Assembly (NCBI GenBank): GCA_023639215.1
Contig: CP097899.1
Location: 2,791,001 to 2,855,000, forward strand
Origin: Candidatus Pristimantibacillus lignocellulolyticus
GTDB lineage: Bacteria > Bacillota > Bacilli > Paenibacillales > Paenibacillaceae
Reading direction: 5' to 3'
Length of the DNA: 64,000 bases
Shown here: piece by piece, positions 26,769-35,405 of the stretch
How positions within the stretch are numbered: position 1 is the first letter of the stretch
Layout: the number at the start of each line of letters is the position of its first letter
Made by a program: the position numbers and the translations under genes
Notes under the pieces: model-generated
The model's database searches: none
What the model was told of the DNA's origin: nothing
What the model saw: only the letters and a program-made list of their open reading frames with translations

Positions 26769-27190
26769 AGCAAATATTAGCGTTCATTATGTTCTCAACC
26801 ATTATTTGCTGGATGATGTTCGCACCTATTTACAAACATGTACTTATTACAAGACAAGCGATTTTACAGCAGGAGGTAGATTATTTATTAGAGATTGGTG
26901 CTAGTGGTCAATATGGGTATATTAGCGCTAATATGATCGATCAATCGAAGATCAGACTAGCAAAATTCGGCCTTTCAACTGGAAGGTTACAATACACAGT
27001 GTCAAGTACGGAAGGTCAACTAGTTGTCAATGATAGTTACCGAGTAGGTCGAGGTAATGGGATAGCTCTTTCTTTAGCCTATCCATATGAGCGACTAACA
27101 GCTATTGATGCGTTAATTGGCATTGAACCAGTGCCCGAAGGTCAATTAATGAGAGTATATGGTGTTCGGATGAGTGAGTATGTCGAATAG
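26765..27190 (+). CDS. TadE/TadF-like pseudopilin
   Basis: A 141-residue protein with one N-terminal hydrophobic segment (about 4-24), then an amphipathic helix (I-T-R-Q-A-I-L-Q-Q-E-V-D-Y-L-L-E) and a small beta-rich domain (R-L-Q-Y-T-V-S-S-T-E-G). The single N-terminal helix with an exported globular domain matches TadE-type minor pilins of Gram-positive Tad loci. Its start overlaps the stop of the 48-residue gene. The homology is structural pattern only. Confidence 0.6.
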   Translation: MKQILAFIMFSTIICWMMFAPIYKHVLITRQAILQQEVDYLLEIGASGQYGYISANMIDQSKIRLAKFGLSTGRLQYTVSSTEGQLVVNDSYRVGRGNGIALSLAYPYERLTAIDALIGIEPVPEGQLMRVYGVRMSEYVE

Positions 27191-27196
27191 AGGTGA

Positions 27197-27688
27197 GTGC
27201 TCATCTATAAAATGCTAATTATTCCATTGATGTTAGTGATCTGGCTCATGATGTATACAGAGCAATTAGATCATGAACTATCAATGAAGGCATATTACAA
27301 AGGTAAGCAGGCTGTTAATCGCGGCGCCCATGCAGGAGCATTGCAGCTTGAGGAACAGCAATTGAGTGAAGGTATATTCGCAATTGATCCCGAGATGGCC
27401 TATCAAATGGCTACGGAGTACTTGTACGCTAATTTACAATTAGATCAAAGTGGTAATCCTACCTCGCAGTCCTATCTAAGAGAGAGGGTAGAGATACTGC
27501 ATTTTGAAGTTTTAGATGCCTCTCTGACGTATCCCTTTGAATATAGTCTTAGTGAGTACGGCTACAGTACGACGTTTGATCGACCTGCAGTTGTCATTGT
27601 CATTAGAATGAAATATCCACGTATATTTTCGAGTAATAATCCTGTAGAATGGAATATAATTGGGAACTCTCAACTTGTATTCCAATAA
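27197..27688 (+). CDS. Second TadE/TadF-like pseudopilin-type protein
   Basis: A 163-residue protein with an N-terminal hydrophobic helix (M-L-I-I-P-L-M-L-V-I-W-L-M-M), followed by a helical stretch (K-A-Y-Y-K-G-K-Q-A-V-N-R-G-A-H-A-G-A-L-Q) and a beta-rich C-terminus. The GTG start has a close AGAGGTGA; an ATG 15 bases later is the alternative. Its layout parallels the preceding gene, and both probably form the initiating or accessory tip of the pilus. It is the last gene of the Tad operon, 24 bp before ydbS. Confidence 0.55.
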   Translation: MLIYKMLIIPLMLVIWLMMYTEQLDHELSMKAYYKGKQAVNRGAHAGALQLEEQQLSEGIFAIDPEMAYQMATEYLYANLQLDQSGNPTSQSYLRERVEILHFEVLDASLTYPFEYSLSEYGYSTTFDRPAVVIVIRMKYPRIFSSNNPVEWNIIGNSQLVFQ

Positions 27689-27712
27689 TAATTTACAGGA
27701 GGCAATCGATAG

Positions 27713-28192
27713 ATGAATCGTGAACTTACTCAGAAATTACATAAAGACTACATTAAAGCATCTAAGCTCACAAGCTACATTACTCACGGAATATTTCTAT
27801 TACTAATCATTGCTGCTTTGATCGTTATTATTATGAACGATTGGACTATGATACCGATTTATATTGCAGGGGCAGTGTGGATACTATCATTCGTAATATT
27901 TACGTATATCGTTCCAGCTTATGAATACCGAAGCTTATCATTCGAAGTCTTTAATGAAGAACTTGAAATCCAATCTGGCATATGGTTTCGCTCTAATGTA
28001 CTCATACCGATGAATCGCGTACAACATGTTGAAGTTGGAAGTGGTCCGATTATGCGGAAATATAAGCTTGCTAGCTTAAAGGTAGTAACGGCGGCAAAGC
28101 AACATGAGATTAGCGGCTTACATCAGTCGGATGCAGAGACATTGAAGGTTCAGATTGGGGAATTAGCGAAGGTGGATGAGCTACATGACTAA
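27713..28192 (+). CDS. ydbS: Membrane protein with bacterial PH domain (YdbS family)
   Basis: A 159-residue protein with two adjacent membrane segments (about 25-75) followed by a bPH2 (DUF304) domain (Y-E-Y-R-S-L-S-F-E-V, I-P-M-N-R-V-Q-H-V-E-V-G-S-G-P-I). It pairs with the larger YdbT-type protein immediately downstream, as in B. subtilis, where ydbS-ydbT are linked to acpS-ydcC-alr-ndoA. B. subtilis YdbST have been implicated in resistance to amylocyclicin-like peptides. The AGGAGG ribosome site is good. Confidence 0.85.
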   Translation: MNRELTQKLHKDYIKASKLTSYITHGIFLLLIIAALIVIIMNDWTMIPIYIAGAVWILSFVIFTYIVPAYEYRSLSFEVFNEELEIQSGIWFRSNVLIPMNRVQHVEVGSGPIMRKYKLASLKVVTAAKQHEISGLHQSDAETLKVQIGELAKVDELHD

Positions 28193-29786
28193 TCCACGTA
28201 AACTATCACGCCTAGATATTCTTTTTGGATTTCTGCAGACGCTTAAAGTATTCATTCCAATGATTTTTGTTCTTTCTATTAATATTGGTGAGACGAAGTG
28301 GATATTTACGTTATGGGGGCTACTAGGTACTTTCATTATTATAGTTCTTACATTATTGTTTGGATGGATAACATGGAAGAAGTTCAGTTTCAGCTTAGAA
28401 CTGGACCGTATTGTTATCATACAAGGAGTATTCAATAAGGAAGAAAAAGTTATCTATTATAACAGAATTCATTCTGTAAATGTACAGCAACCACTCCTTC
28501 ATCGGGTGTTCAGTGTTGCAAAATTGCAGATTGAGACCCCTGGTGGCAAGGCTGGTAAAGCAGAAGGTGAGTTAAGGGTACTACCGATTGCACATGCTAT
28601 CGAGCTACAACAGCAGTTGAAACATTATGCCACAATCATTCGCGAAGGTGGCGTAATAACTACTATGCCTACCAACGTATACAGTAGTAGTAACACTGAG
28701 AAAGAAGTATTGAATACCGCTCAAACGAATAATTCATTGCTTGATGGAAATGAACCGGAAAATGCTACGCATCACCAACAGGTAAATGAAACAGTCGAAG
28801 TTCCTTCTTCTAATCAACAATATATGATGGAAGAGCAATTGGACTACGATATGAAGTTATCTGTCGGTCAATTATTCAAAGCTGCACTCACCTCTCTGAA
28901 TCTGAATTACGCGATCATTTTCATCGTAGGTATTTTCTCCTTTGCCGATGATTTTATTAGATTCGTAGTGCCAGAGTTTAATTACAATCAGTACTTGGAT
29001 GATTATAATGGTGTGTCTTTTAGTATTATTATCGTTCTTGTCGCAGTAATTATGCTATTCGTGTGGCTGTTGTCTATGGTTTTGTATGTGATAAAATTTG
29101 GAGACTATCATATCTCGCGCAGTAAAGAGCAGTTATCGATTAAGTATGGTCTACTAGAGAAGAAAAGTTATGTTTTCAATGAAGCTAAAGTTCAAGCGAT
29201 TATTATGGATGAAAATCCTATTCGTCAATTATTGGGCTTTACAGAGTTAAAAGTTCAAGTTATTACATCTGATGCAAATAAGGAACAGCTTGTTATTCAT
29301 CCTTTTCTTCGTAAGAAGGATATGTCTGATATCGTTGAGAGGTTAATTCCTAGTCGCAATATCATAATCCAAGAGAAGATGAAGGGTGTTCCTATTCAAG
29401 GACTGATGATATATGCTTTGTTACCAATGTTACTCGTAACTGTCATATGTAGTATCAGTATTTGGTTATGGCAATTCAATGGTTTGTGGATGTTATTGTT
29501 GTATCCAGTTATGATGTTGTGGGTTAATAGTTGTAGAGTTTCTGCTGGGTTATGGCTTGAAGGCAATGAATTGGTACTACGTAATAGATTTATTAATCGA
29601 AGGACCTATTTCATAGCTAGAAAACATATAGTAACGCTTAAGGTAAAGGATTCACCACGACAAAGGAAATTTGGATTAAGATCCATTAGTACGACCGTAC
29701 TCGGCAGTATATTCGCTTATTCCGTTCGTAGCTTGCGCCGTGAAGATGTTGAATCGGTATGGGATTGGTATAGTCGAAGTAAGTAA
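28185..29786 (+). CDS. ydbT: Membrane protein with repeated bacterial PH domains (YdbT family)
   Basis: The chosen ATG at 28185 has GGTGG ten bases upstream and overlaps ydbS by 8 bp; an in-frame ATG at 28176 has no room for a ribosome site. The 533 residues hold three units, each of hydrophobic segments then a bPH2 domain (near 70-150, 310-390 and 455-530). The hallmark Y-Y-N-R-I-H-S-V-N-V-Q-Q-P-L is in the first and E-A-K-V-Q-A-I-I-M-D-E-N-P in the second. A polar Asn/Glu-rich insert (about 165-220) separates units one and two. It probably acts with YdbS at the membrane. Confidence 0.85.
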   Translation: MTNPRKLSRLDILFGFLQTLKVFIPMIFVLSINIGETKWIFTLWGLLGTFIIIVLTLLFGWITWKKFSFSLELDRIVIIQGVFNKEEKVIYYNRIHSVNVQQPLLHRVFSVAKLQIETPGGKAGKAEGELRVLPIAHAIELQQQLKHYATIIREGGVITTMPTNVYSSSNTEKEVLNTAQTNNSLLDGNEPENATHHQQVNETVEVPSSNQQYMMEEQLDYDMKLSVGQLFKAALTSLNLNYAIIFIVGIFSFADDFIRFVVPEFNYNQYLDDYNGVSFSIIIVLVAVIMLFVWLLSMVLYVIKFGDYHISRSKEQLSIKYGLLEKKSYVFNEAKVQAIIMDENPIRQLLGFTELKVQVITSDANKEQLVIHPFLRKKDMSDIVERLIPSRNIIIQEKMKGVPIQGLMIYALLPMLLVTVICSISIWLWQFNGLWMLLLYPVMMLWVNSCRVSAGLWLEGNELVLRNRFINRRTYFIARKHIVTLKVKDSPRQRKFGLRSISTTVLGSIFAYSVRSLRREDVESVWDWYSRSK

Positions 29787-29787
29787 A

Positions 29788-29838
29788 ACATAGTTAAAGA
29801 CGCACTTCATGAACTATGAAGTGCGTCTTTAACTATGT
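29788..29838. repeat. Perfect 23-bp inverted repeat downstream of ydbT
   Basis: ACATAGTTAAAGACGCACTT and the next three bases pair with no mismatch with the right arm around the 5-nt loop GAACT. It begins two bases after the ydbT stop. It probably serves as a transcript end or 3' stabiliser, although no T-run follows the full stem. Confidence 0.8.
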
Positions 29839-30026
29839 AGATAGACGGTATACGAACGGTATTGGGATATTATTAGGTTTCGATTCGCTTACTCCAAAAA
29901 TTGTGATACAAAGAATTGATGAATATGTATATGAGTTAGTGCAATTGTTACGCAATAACCGTTATAATATAAATAGTTAGTCAATTAATAAAAATTAATG
30001 ACTGTCATGAAGGGACGTGCAGAGGT

Positions 30027-30314
30027 ATGAAATTAATCGTTGAACAACCAGCAGCAAGTTGGTACAAATCACAGATGGAATTACAGCAAGGAGATCATGT
30101 TCGTATCTATGTTAGATTGGGCGGCTGTGGTAGCGTTCATCCTGGACTATCATTGGGTGTAATGAAGGATCAACCACGTGAGATTGGTTTAATGGAAGAA
30201 GTGGAAGGTGTAAATTTCTACATCGAGCAAGATAATTTATGGTATTTGGAAGAGAAGGATTTGACTGTATCTTTTGATGCACCAACTGAAGAAATTAAGA
30301 TGAGTGTACAATAA
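30027..30314 (+). CDS. HesB/IscA-like protein of the YneR family
   Basis: A 95-residue protein with the HesB-like fold: I-V-E-Q-P-A-A-S-W-Y-K at the start and V-R-I-Y-V-R-L-G-G-C-G as the core strand. Unlike true A-type Fe-S carriers it has only one cysteine (the GCG position) and no C-terminal Cys-Gly-Cys, as in YneR/YqkB-type proteins, so cluster donation is doubtful. It is a single gene with its own terminator. The function of the family is not well established. Confidence 0.8.
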   Translation: MKLIVEQPAASWYKSQMELQQGDHVRIYVRLGGCGSVHPGLSLGVMKDQPREIGLMEEVEGVNFYIEQDNLWYLEEKDLTVSFDAPTEEIKMSVQ

Positions 30315-30349
30315 TTTTAGCTTAGTATATGCTCTATATAAATAGAAAT

Positions 30350-30392
30350 AAAGCTCTCTCAAACTGTGTAATCAGTTGGAGAGAGCTTTTCT
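30350..30392 (+). terminator. Terminator after the HesB-like gene
   Basis: AAAGCTCTCTC and AACTG pair with CAGTT and GAGAGAGCTTT, then T residues. Confidence 0.9.
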
Positions 30393-30524
30393 TTGCAAGC
30401 GAATGTAATTATACTAATTAAGAATGAGTTTAGTTATTCATAAGTTAGTCACATCATGTAAAATGTTAGGCTAGATTCTATATTATATGTTGACGACAGC
30501 AAGGTCTAATGATAAGTTAATATA

Positions 30525-30615
30525 TGAGAATGATTATCAATGAATAAAAAGATCGTTGAACTCGTTGCTACTTATAACGAGTTTTATTATTTCCAACAAC
30601 TGAGAATGATTCTCT
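30525..30615 (+). promoter_or_regulatory. Two Fur boxes upstream of the yclN-type operon
   Basis: TGAGAAT-G-ATTATCA at 30525-30539 differs from the 7-1-7 Fur consensus TGATAATNATTATCA at one base. TGAGAAT-G-ATTCTCT at 30601-30615 is a second, more diverged copy only 29 bp before the first permease gene. Paired boxes suggest tight iron repression of the operon. Confidence 0.82.
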
Positions 30616-30643
30616 ATCTAAGAGAAAAGATTAGAGGGAAGAC

Positions 30644-31597
30644 ATGAAAGTATGGCATTTGGTAGTTATTCTAGTGACTTTATCAGTCATATCACTGTTT
30701 GTTGGTGTAACTGATATCTCTTTATTCGAACTATTTTCCTTATCCGAGAAGCAACTGGAAGTTATGACGATTACGCGTATCCCTCGGTTAGTTAGTCTTA
30801 TTATAGCTGGTGTAAGCATGAGTGTGGCAGGGCTAATTATGCAACAGTTGAGCCGCAATAAATTTGTATCCCCTACAACTGCGGGTACAGATGACTCAGC
30901 TAAATTAGGTATTATGGTAGCGATGTTAATGTTTTCTTCTGCAACTACGATGGAGAAAATGCTAATTGCCTTTGTATTCGCTCTAGCAGGTACGTTTCTA
31001 TTTATGAAGTTATTAGAAAAGATTAAGTTTAAGGATGCAATTTTCATCCCACTTGTTGGCTTAATGTTCGGTAATATCATAAATTCTGTTACAACATTTT
31101 TTGCTTACAAAAACGATCTAATTCAAAACATCTCATCCTGGTTACAAGGAAGTTTCTCAAGTGTAATGTCAGGGAGATACGAATTAATTTATATTAGTGT
31201 TCCATTACTTATTGTCGCTTATCTCTATGCCAACAAATTTACAATTGCAGGTATGGGTGAAGAGTTCTCTGCGAATCTAGGACTTAATCACAAGAGAGTT
31301 GTAAATATCGGTTTGATAATTGTAGCTCTTGTATCTGTAGTAGTTATTCTTAGTGTTGGAGCTATTCCGTTTCTAGGTTTAGTTGTACCTAACATAGTGT
31401 CCTTGTATATGGGAGATAATTTGAAAAAATCACTAGTTCATACCGCTTTAATGGGTGCAATATTCTTGTTAGCTTGTGATATTATTGGAAGGATTATAAT
31501 CTACCCATATGAAATTCCAATTGCTTTAACGGTTGGAGTTATCGGTAGTGGCTTGTTCCTTTACTTGCTAATGAGGAGAAGAGTTTATGAAAGCTAA
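30644..31597 (+). CDS. yclN: FecCD-family siderophore permease (YclN type)
   Basis: A 317-residue FecCD permease. The family blocks R-I-P-R-L-V-S-L-I-I-A-G-V-S-M-S, L-S-R-N-K-F-V-S-P-T-T-A-G and F-L-G-L-V-V-P-N-I-V-S-L are present. In the usual N-P-L motif the residues are N-K-F, as in the petrobactin transporter YclN of B. subtilis. The order permease-permease-ATPase-lipoprotein is that of yclNOPQ. It overlaps the next gene by 11 bp. Confidence 0.88.
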   Translation: MKVWHLVVILVTLSVISLFVGVTDISLFELFSLSEKQLEVMTITRIPRLVSLIIAGVSMSVAGLIMQQLSRNKFVSPTTAGTDDSAKLGIMVAMLMFSSATTMEKMLIAFVFALAGTFLFMKLLEKIKFKDAIFIPLVGLMFGNIINSVTTFFAYKNDLIQNISSWLQGSFSSVMSGRYELIYISVPLLIVAYLYANKFTIAGMGEEFSANLGLNHKRVVNIGLIIVALVSVVVILSVGAIPFLGLVVPNIVSLYMGDNLKKSLVHTALMGAIFLLACDIIGRIIIYPYEIPIALTVGVIGSGLFLYLLMRRRVYES

Positions 31598-32528
31598 GTT
31601 AATGATATTATTTGGTGTGATGGTAGCCATTATTATTGGTTTTATGTTTATTGACCTTCCACATAATTGGGACTACGCATTACCACGTAGATTGAAAAAG
31701 GTATTCGCTATTATTATTACAGGTGGAGCAATTGCTTACGCAACATTAATCTTCCAAACGATGACGAATAATAGAATTTTGACGCCAAGTGTTATAGGTC
31801 TAGATTCATTGTATTTATTATTTCAAACGTTTATCGTTTTCCTATTTGGTTCTATGAGTTTCCCTGCAGTAAATAAATATATGAACTTTGGTTTATCGAC
31901 AGTGTTCATGATGTTGTTTGCTGTAGTACTATATCGCTTACTATTCAAAAGAGAAGGTAAAAACTTATTCTTCTTATTGTTAGTCGGACTTGTAATGGGA
32001 ACGATGTTTGGTAGTATTTCAACGTTCTTGCAAGTGCTCATTGATCCAAATGAATTTCAAATTCTTCAAGGGAAAATGTTTGCAAGCTTTAATAATGTGA
32101 ATTCCGATCTACTTATCGTAGCAACTGTAATTATTGTGCTAGTTGCCCTGTACTCGATTAGATATAACAAGTATTTAGATGTTATGTCATTAGGGAAAGA
32201 ACATGCAGTGAATTTAGGTGTTCCTTATGCGAGAACAATACAAGGAATGCTGCTCATCATAGCTATTTTAATCTCAGTAAGTACAGCACTTGTAGGTCCA
32301 ATAACGTTTCTAGGCTTACTCGTTGTAAATCTTGCTTATCATTTCATGGGAAGCCATCGACATGCGGTATTAATACCAGCGTCGATTTTTATAAGCATCA
32401 TTGCACTTGTTGGTGGCCAGCTGCTTGTTGAACGAGTGTTCACTTTCAGTACTACCGTAAGTGTACTAATTAATTTTTTAGGTGGTTTGTACTTTATATA
32501 CTTGTTACTAAAGGAGAGTAAAGCATGA
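31587..32528 (+). CDS. yclO: FecCD-family siderophore permease (YclO type)
   Basis: A 313-residue second permease with R-R-L-K-K-V-F-A-I-I-I-T-G-G-A, N-N-R-I-L-T-P-S-V-I-G-L-D-S and the coupling region T-F-L-G-L-L-V-V-N-L-A-Y. It is clearly paralogous to its neighbour but belongs to the YclO branch (I-L-T-P-S instead of V-S-P-T). The stop overlaps the ATPase start (ATGA). Confidence 0.88.
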   Translation: MKAKLMILFGVMVAIIIGFMFIDLPHNWDYALPRRLKKVFAIIITGGAIAYATLIFQTMTNNRILTPSVIGLDSLYLLFQTFIVFLFGSMSFPAVNKYMNFGLSTVFMMLFAVVLYRLLFKREGKNLFFLLLVGLVMGTMFGSISTFLQVLIDPNEFQILQGKMFASFNNVNSDLLIVATVIIVLVALYSIRYNKYLDVMSLGKEHAVNLGVPYARTIQGMLLIIAILISVSTALVGPITFLGLLVVNLAYHFMGSHRHAVLIPASIFISIIALVGGQLLVERVFTFSTTVSVLINFLGGLYFIYLLLKESKA

Positions 32529-33283
32529 TTGAAGTAAGTAATGTTACCAAAATGTATGGTGGCAAGCCTGTCGTAGATAATGTTTCTTTGAATATCCCGC
32601 AGCGACAGATAACTTCGTTCATCGGTCCTAATGGTGCAGGTAAAAGCACATTACTATCTATAATAAGTAGGCTTCTCACTAAAGATAGCGGTACAGTTAA
32701 AATTGATGGTAAGGATGTGAGTGTTTGGAATACGGGGGAATTAGCGCGCAAAATCTCTATTCTAAAGCAGTCCAACCATATTAGCATGCGCTTAACTGTT
32801 CGTGATCTTGTAAGCTTCGGACGGTTTCCTTATTCACAAGGGAAATTAACGAAGGAAGATTGGATTTTCATAGATGAAGCGATTGAGTATATGGACCTTA
32901 CCGACTTGAAAGATCGATTTCTCGATCAATTAAGTGGTGGACAGAAACAAAGAGCTTATATTGCTATGATTATTGCCCAAAATACAGAAGTAATATTGCT
33001 TGACGAGCCACTTAATAATTTGGATATGAAACATTCCGTTCAAATTATGAAGGTCTTAAGAAGACTTGTTGAGGAACTCGGAAAGACAATTGTTATTGTT
33101 ATTCATGATATTAATTTTGCTTCTTGTTATTCTGATTATATTGTTGCACTCAAGGATGGAAAAATTGTACAAGAAGGTCCAACTGAACAAATTATCGATG
33201 AACCTGTATTGGAAAGTATATATGATATGAATATTCCAATAGAAGTTATTGATGGTAATCGTATTGGTGTGTATTTCAAATAA
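32525..33283 (+). CDS. yclP: Siderophore ABC transporter ATPase (YclP type)
   Basis: A 252-residue ATPase with Walker A G-P-N-G-A-G-K-S-T-L, signature L-S-G-G-Q-K-Q-R, Walker B V-I-L-L-D-E-P-L-N-N-L-D and switch His in V-I-H-D-I-N-F-A. The L-N-N-L-D-M-K-H-S sequence after Walker B is typical of the YclP group. It works with the two permeases upstream and the lipoprotein downstream. Confidence 0.93.
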   Translation: MIEVSNVTKMYGGKPVVDNVSLNIPQRQITSFIGPNGAGKSTLLSIISRLLTKDSGTVKIDGKDVSVWNTGELARKISILKQSNHISMRLTVRDLVSFGRFPYSQGKLTKEDWIFIDEAIEYMDLTDLKDRFLDQLSGGQKQRAYIAMIIAQNTEVILLDEPLNNLDMKHSVQIMKVLRRLVEELGKTIVIVIHDINFASCYSDYIVALKDGKIVQEGPTEQIIDEPVLESIYDMNIPIEVIDGNRIGVYFK

Positions 33284-33308
33284 TAGAGATAAAGGGTGGA
33301 GAAAAGAT

Positions 33309-34295
33309 ATGAAAAAGAATTTATCAATGATGATGCTAGTAGTAGTAATGGCTATTGTAATGGCAGCATGTGGCAATAACACGAACAATGCAACAAATAA
33401 CGGAGCAACGGGTGGAACTACAAATACACCTGAGAATTCGTCAGAACCTTCAGCAACTAGTCTTAAAGTAACTCATCTACTAGGTGAAACAGATGCACCA
33501 ATCAACCCAGGAAAAGTCGTTGTATTCGATTTTGGTGTACTTGATACATTGGATCGTCTAGGTGTTGAATCTATTGTAGCCGTTCCTCAAGATTCACTGC
33601 CAGCATACCTTGAAAAATATGCTAGCGCTGATTATATTAACGCTGGTGGTTTGAAAGAGCCAGACTTCGAAGCAATCGATGGTGCCGAGCCAGATCTAAT
33701 TATTATTTCTGGTCGTCAATCTGATGCTTATGAAGAATTGAGTAAAATTGCTCCGACAATCTATATGGGCGTTGATAACGCTGATTACTTAAACTCTTTC
33801 ACTAAAAACGTTAATACACTTGCTACAATTTTCGGTAAAGAAGAGCAAGCTGCTACTGAATTAGCTGCAATTAACGAAGTTATTGAAGGTGTTAAAGCTG
33901 ATGTGTCTGCTACAGATAAGAAAGGTCTAATTATTCTTGCTAATGAAGGTAAAATTAGTGCATATGGTCCCGGTTCTCGTTTTGGTCTAATTCATGATGT
34001 TCTAGGCGTTCCAGCAGTAGACGAAAAGCTTGAAGTTTCTACACATGGTAACGAAATTGGTTTTGAATATATTGCAGAGAAAAACCCTGGTTACCTATTC
34101 GTTATTGACCGTACTGCGGCAGTTGGCGGCGAAGGTAATGCAAAAGATACAGTTGAAAATGATCTTGTAAAAAACACTGATGCATTCAAAGAAGGTCATA
34201 TTACTTACCTTGATCCTCAATACTGGTACCTATCTGGTGGTGGATTAATCTCTGTAGAGAAAATGGTTAAAGATATTGATGCAGCTGTAAAATAA
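33309..34295 (+). CDS. yclQ: Siderophore-binding lipoprotein (YclQ type)
   Basis: The chosen ATG at 33309 follows GGTGGAG. The 328-residue protein has a lipobox (V-M-A-A-C), an Asn/Thr-rich linker and a FecB-type binding domain (K-V-V-V-F-D-F-G-V-L-D-T-L, E-P-D-L-I-I-I-S-G-R-Q-S, S-K-I-A-P-T-I-Y-M-G-V-D). These motifs are those of YclQ, the petrobactin/catecholate receptor of B. subtilis. The ligand in this organism is not proven. A terminator follows. Confidence 0.9.
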   Translation: MKKNLSMMMLVVVMAIVMAACGNNTNNATNNGATGGTTNTPENSSEPSATSLKVTHLLGETDAPINPGKVVVFDFGVLDTLDRLGVESIVAVPQDSLPAYLEKYASADYINAGGLKEPDFEAIDGAEPDLIIISGRQSDAYEELSKIAPTIYMGVDNADYLNSFTKNVNTLATIFGKEEQAATELAAINEVIEGVKADVSATDKKGLIILANEGKISAYGPGSRFGLIHDVLGVPAVDEKLEVSTHGNEIGFEYIAEKNPGYLFVIDRTAAVGGEGNAKDTVENDLVKNTDAFKEGHITYLDPQYWYLSGGGLISVEKMVKDIDAAVK

Positions 34296-34308
34296 TAGAG
34301 CAATTCGA

Positions 34309-34352
34309 ACATATCTTGAAGCGATTTAGTTGCTTCGAGATATGTTTTTTTT
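34309..34352 (+). terminator. Terminator after the ycl operon
   Basis: ACATATCTTGAAGC pairs with GCTTCGAGATATGT (one G-T pair) and is followed by eight T residues. Confidence 0.92.
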
Positions 34353-34439
34353 GCAATTGAGAAAAAGTAATAGTATGATAAATAGTACAAACTTAAGCAT
34401 GACAAGCTTACTCGGAGATAGACAAGGAGAGAACGTAAC

Positions 34440-35282
34440 ATGTCCAAAGGAGAGTTTTTCAAACGATTTATTTTTATTACAATTGGTGCAATATTGATGG
34501 GGGTCGCACTTGAAAAATTTCTAGTTCCCTATAATATCATAGACGGCGGAATCGCTGGTATTTCTATTATGGTATCTCATCTTACTTCACTACCACTAAG
34601 TATTTTACTATTCGTTCTTAATATTCCATTTCTAATTATAGGATATAAGCAATTAGGTAAAGGTTTTGCATTTTCAACGTTGTATGGTATAGCAATAATG
34701 TCACTAACAACGGCAATGTTACACCATTCTACTCCTTTTCCAGATGATAAGTTATTAGCTGTATTATTCGGTGGTATGGTACTTGGTATGGGGGTTGGAC
34801 TTGTTATCCGCTATGGTGGTTGTTTGGATGGGGTTGAAGTTATCTCGATTCTAATATCCAAAAAGCTAAAAATCTCTGTTGGTAACATTATTATGGTGTT
34901 TAACGTAGTTATCTTTGTAATAGCAGGCTTTGTATTCGAATGGAGTTCAGCCATGTACTCCATGGTGACATATTATATAGCAATTAAGGTTATTGATATT
35001 GTTGTAGAAGGTTTGAATGAATCGAAGTCTGTAATGATCATTTCTAATAAATATGAAGAAATATCTCAACTAATCGTAGACCGCTTAGGTCGTACAACAA
35101 CTTTACTACATGCTTCCGGTGGTTATTCAGGACAAGATACGAAAGTTATTTACTGTGTCGTTTCACGTATTGAACTTTCTAAGTTAAAATCAATTGTCCA
35201 AGCAGCAGATTCGCAAGCATTTATGGCAGTAGAATCTGTAGCAGATGTTGTAGGTGGTAGCTTCAAAGAAACAGCACATTAA
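34440..35282 (+). CDS. YitT-family membrane protein (DUF161 with C-terminal DUF2179)
   Basis: A 280-residue protein with about five hydrophobic segments in the first 200 residues. Family signatures are D-G-G-I-A-G-I-S-I-M, P-F-L-I-I-G-Y-K-Q-L-G-K-G-F-A and Y-G-G-C-L-D-G-V-E. A cytoplasmic DUF2179 domain follows (V-M-I-I-S-N-K-Y-E-E-I, T-L-L-H-A-S-G-G-Y-S-G). The family is widespread in Firmicutes without an agreed function. It is a single gene. Confidence 0.88.
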   Translation: MSKGEFFKRFIFITIGAILMGVALEKFLVPYNIIDGGIAGISIMVSHLTSLPLSILLFVLNIPFLIIGYKQLGKGFAFSTLYGIAIMSLTTAMLHHSTPFPDDKLLAVLFGGMVLGMGVGLVIRYGGCLDGVEVISILISKKLKISVGNIIMVFNVVIFVIAGFVFEWSSAMYSMVTYYIAIKVIDIVVEGLNESKSVMIISNKYEEISQLIVDRLGRTTTLLHASGGYSGQDTKVIYCVVSRIELSKLKSIVQAADSQAFMAVESVADVVGGSFKETAH

Positions 35283-35291
35283 TGCAAACTT

Positions 35292-35334
35292 AAAAGGATG
35301 ATATCGCAGATTGAACACGCGATATCATCCTTTA
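35292..35334. terminator. Bidirectional terminator between yitT-like and MFS genes
   Basis: AAAGGATGATATCGC pairs with GCGATATCATCCTTT over 15 bp, with T-rich and A-rich flanks. The two genes converge here. Confidence 0.88.
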
Positions 35335-35405
35335 TTTTATTAAGACAGTTGAATATGTGATGTTAATCTTATTACTACATTAGTTAAGTATTAATAATAC
35401 TAGGG

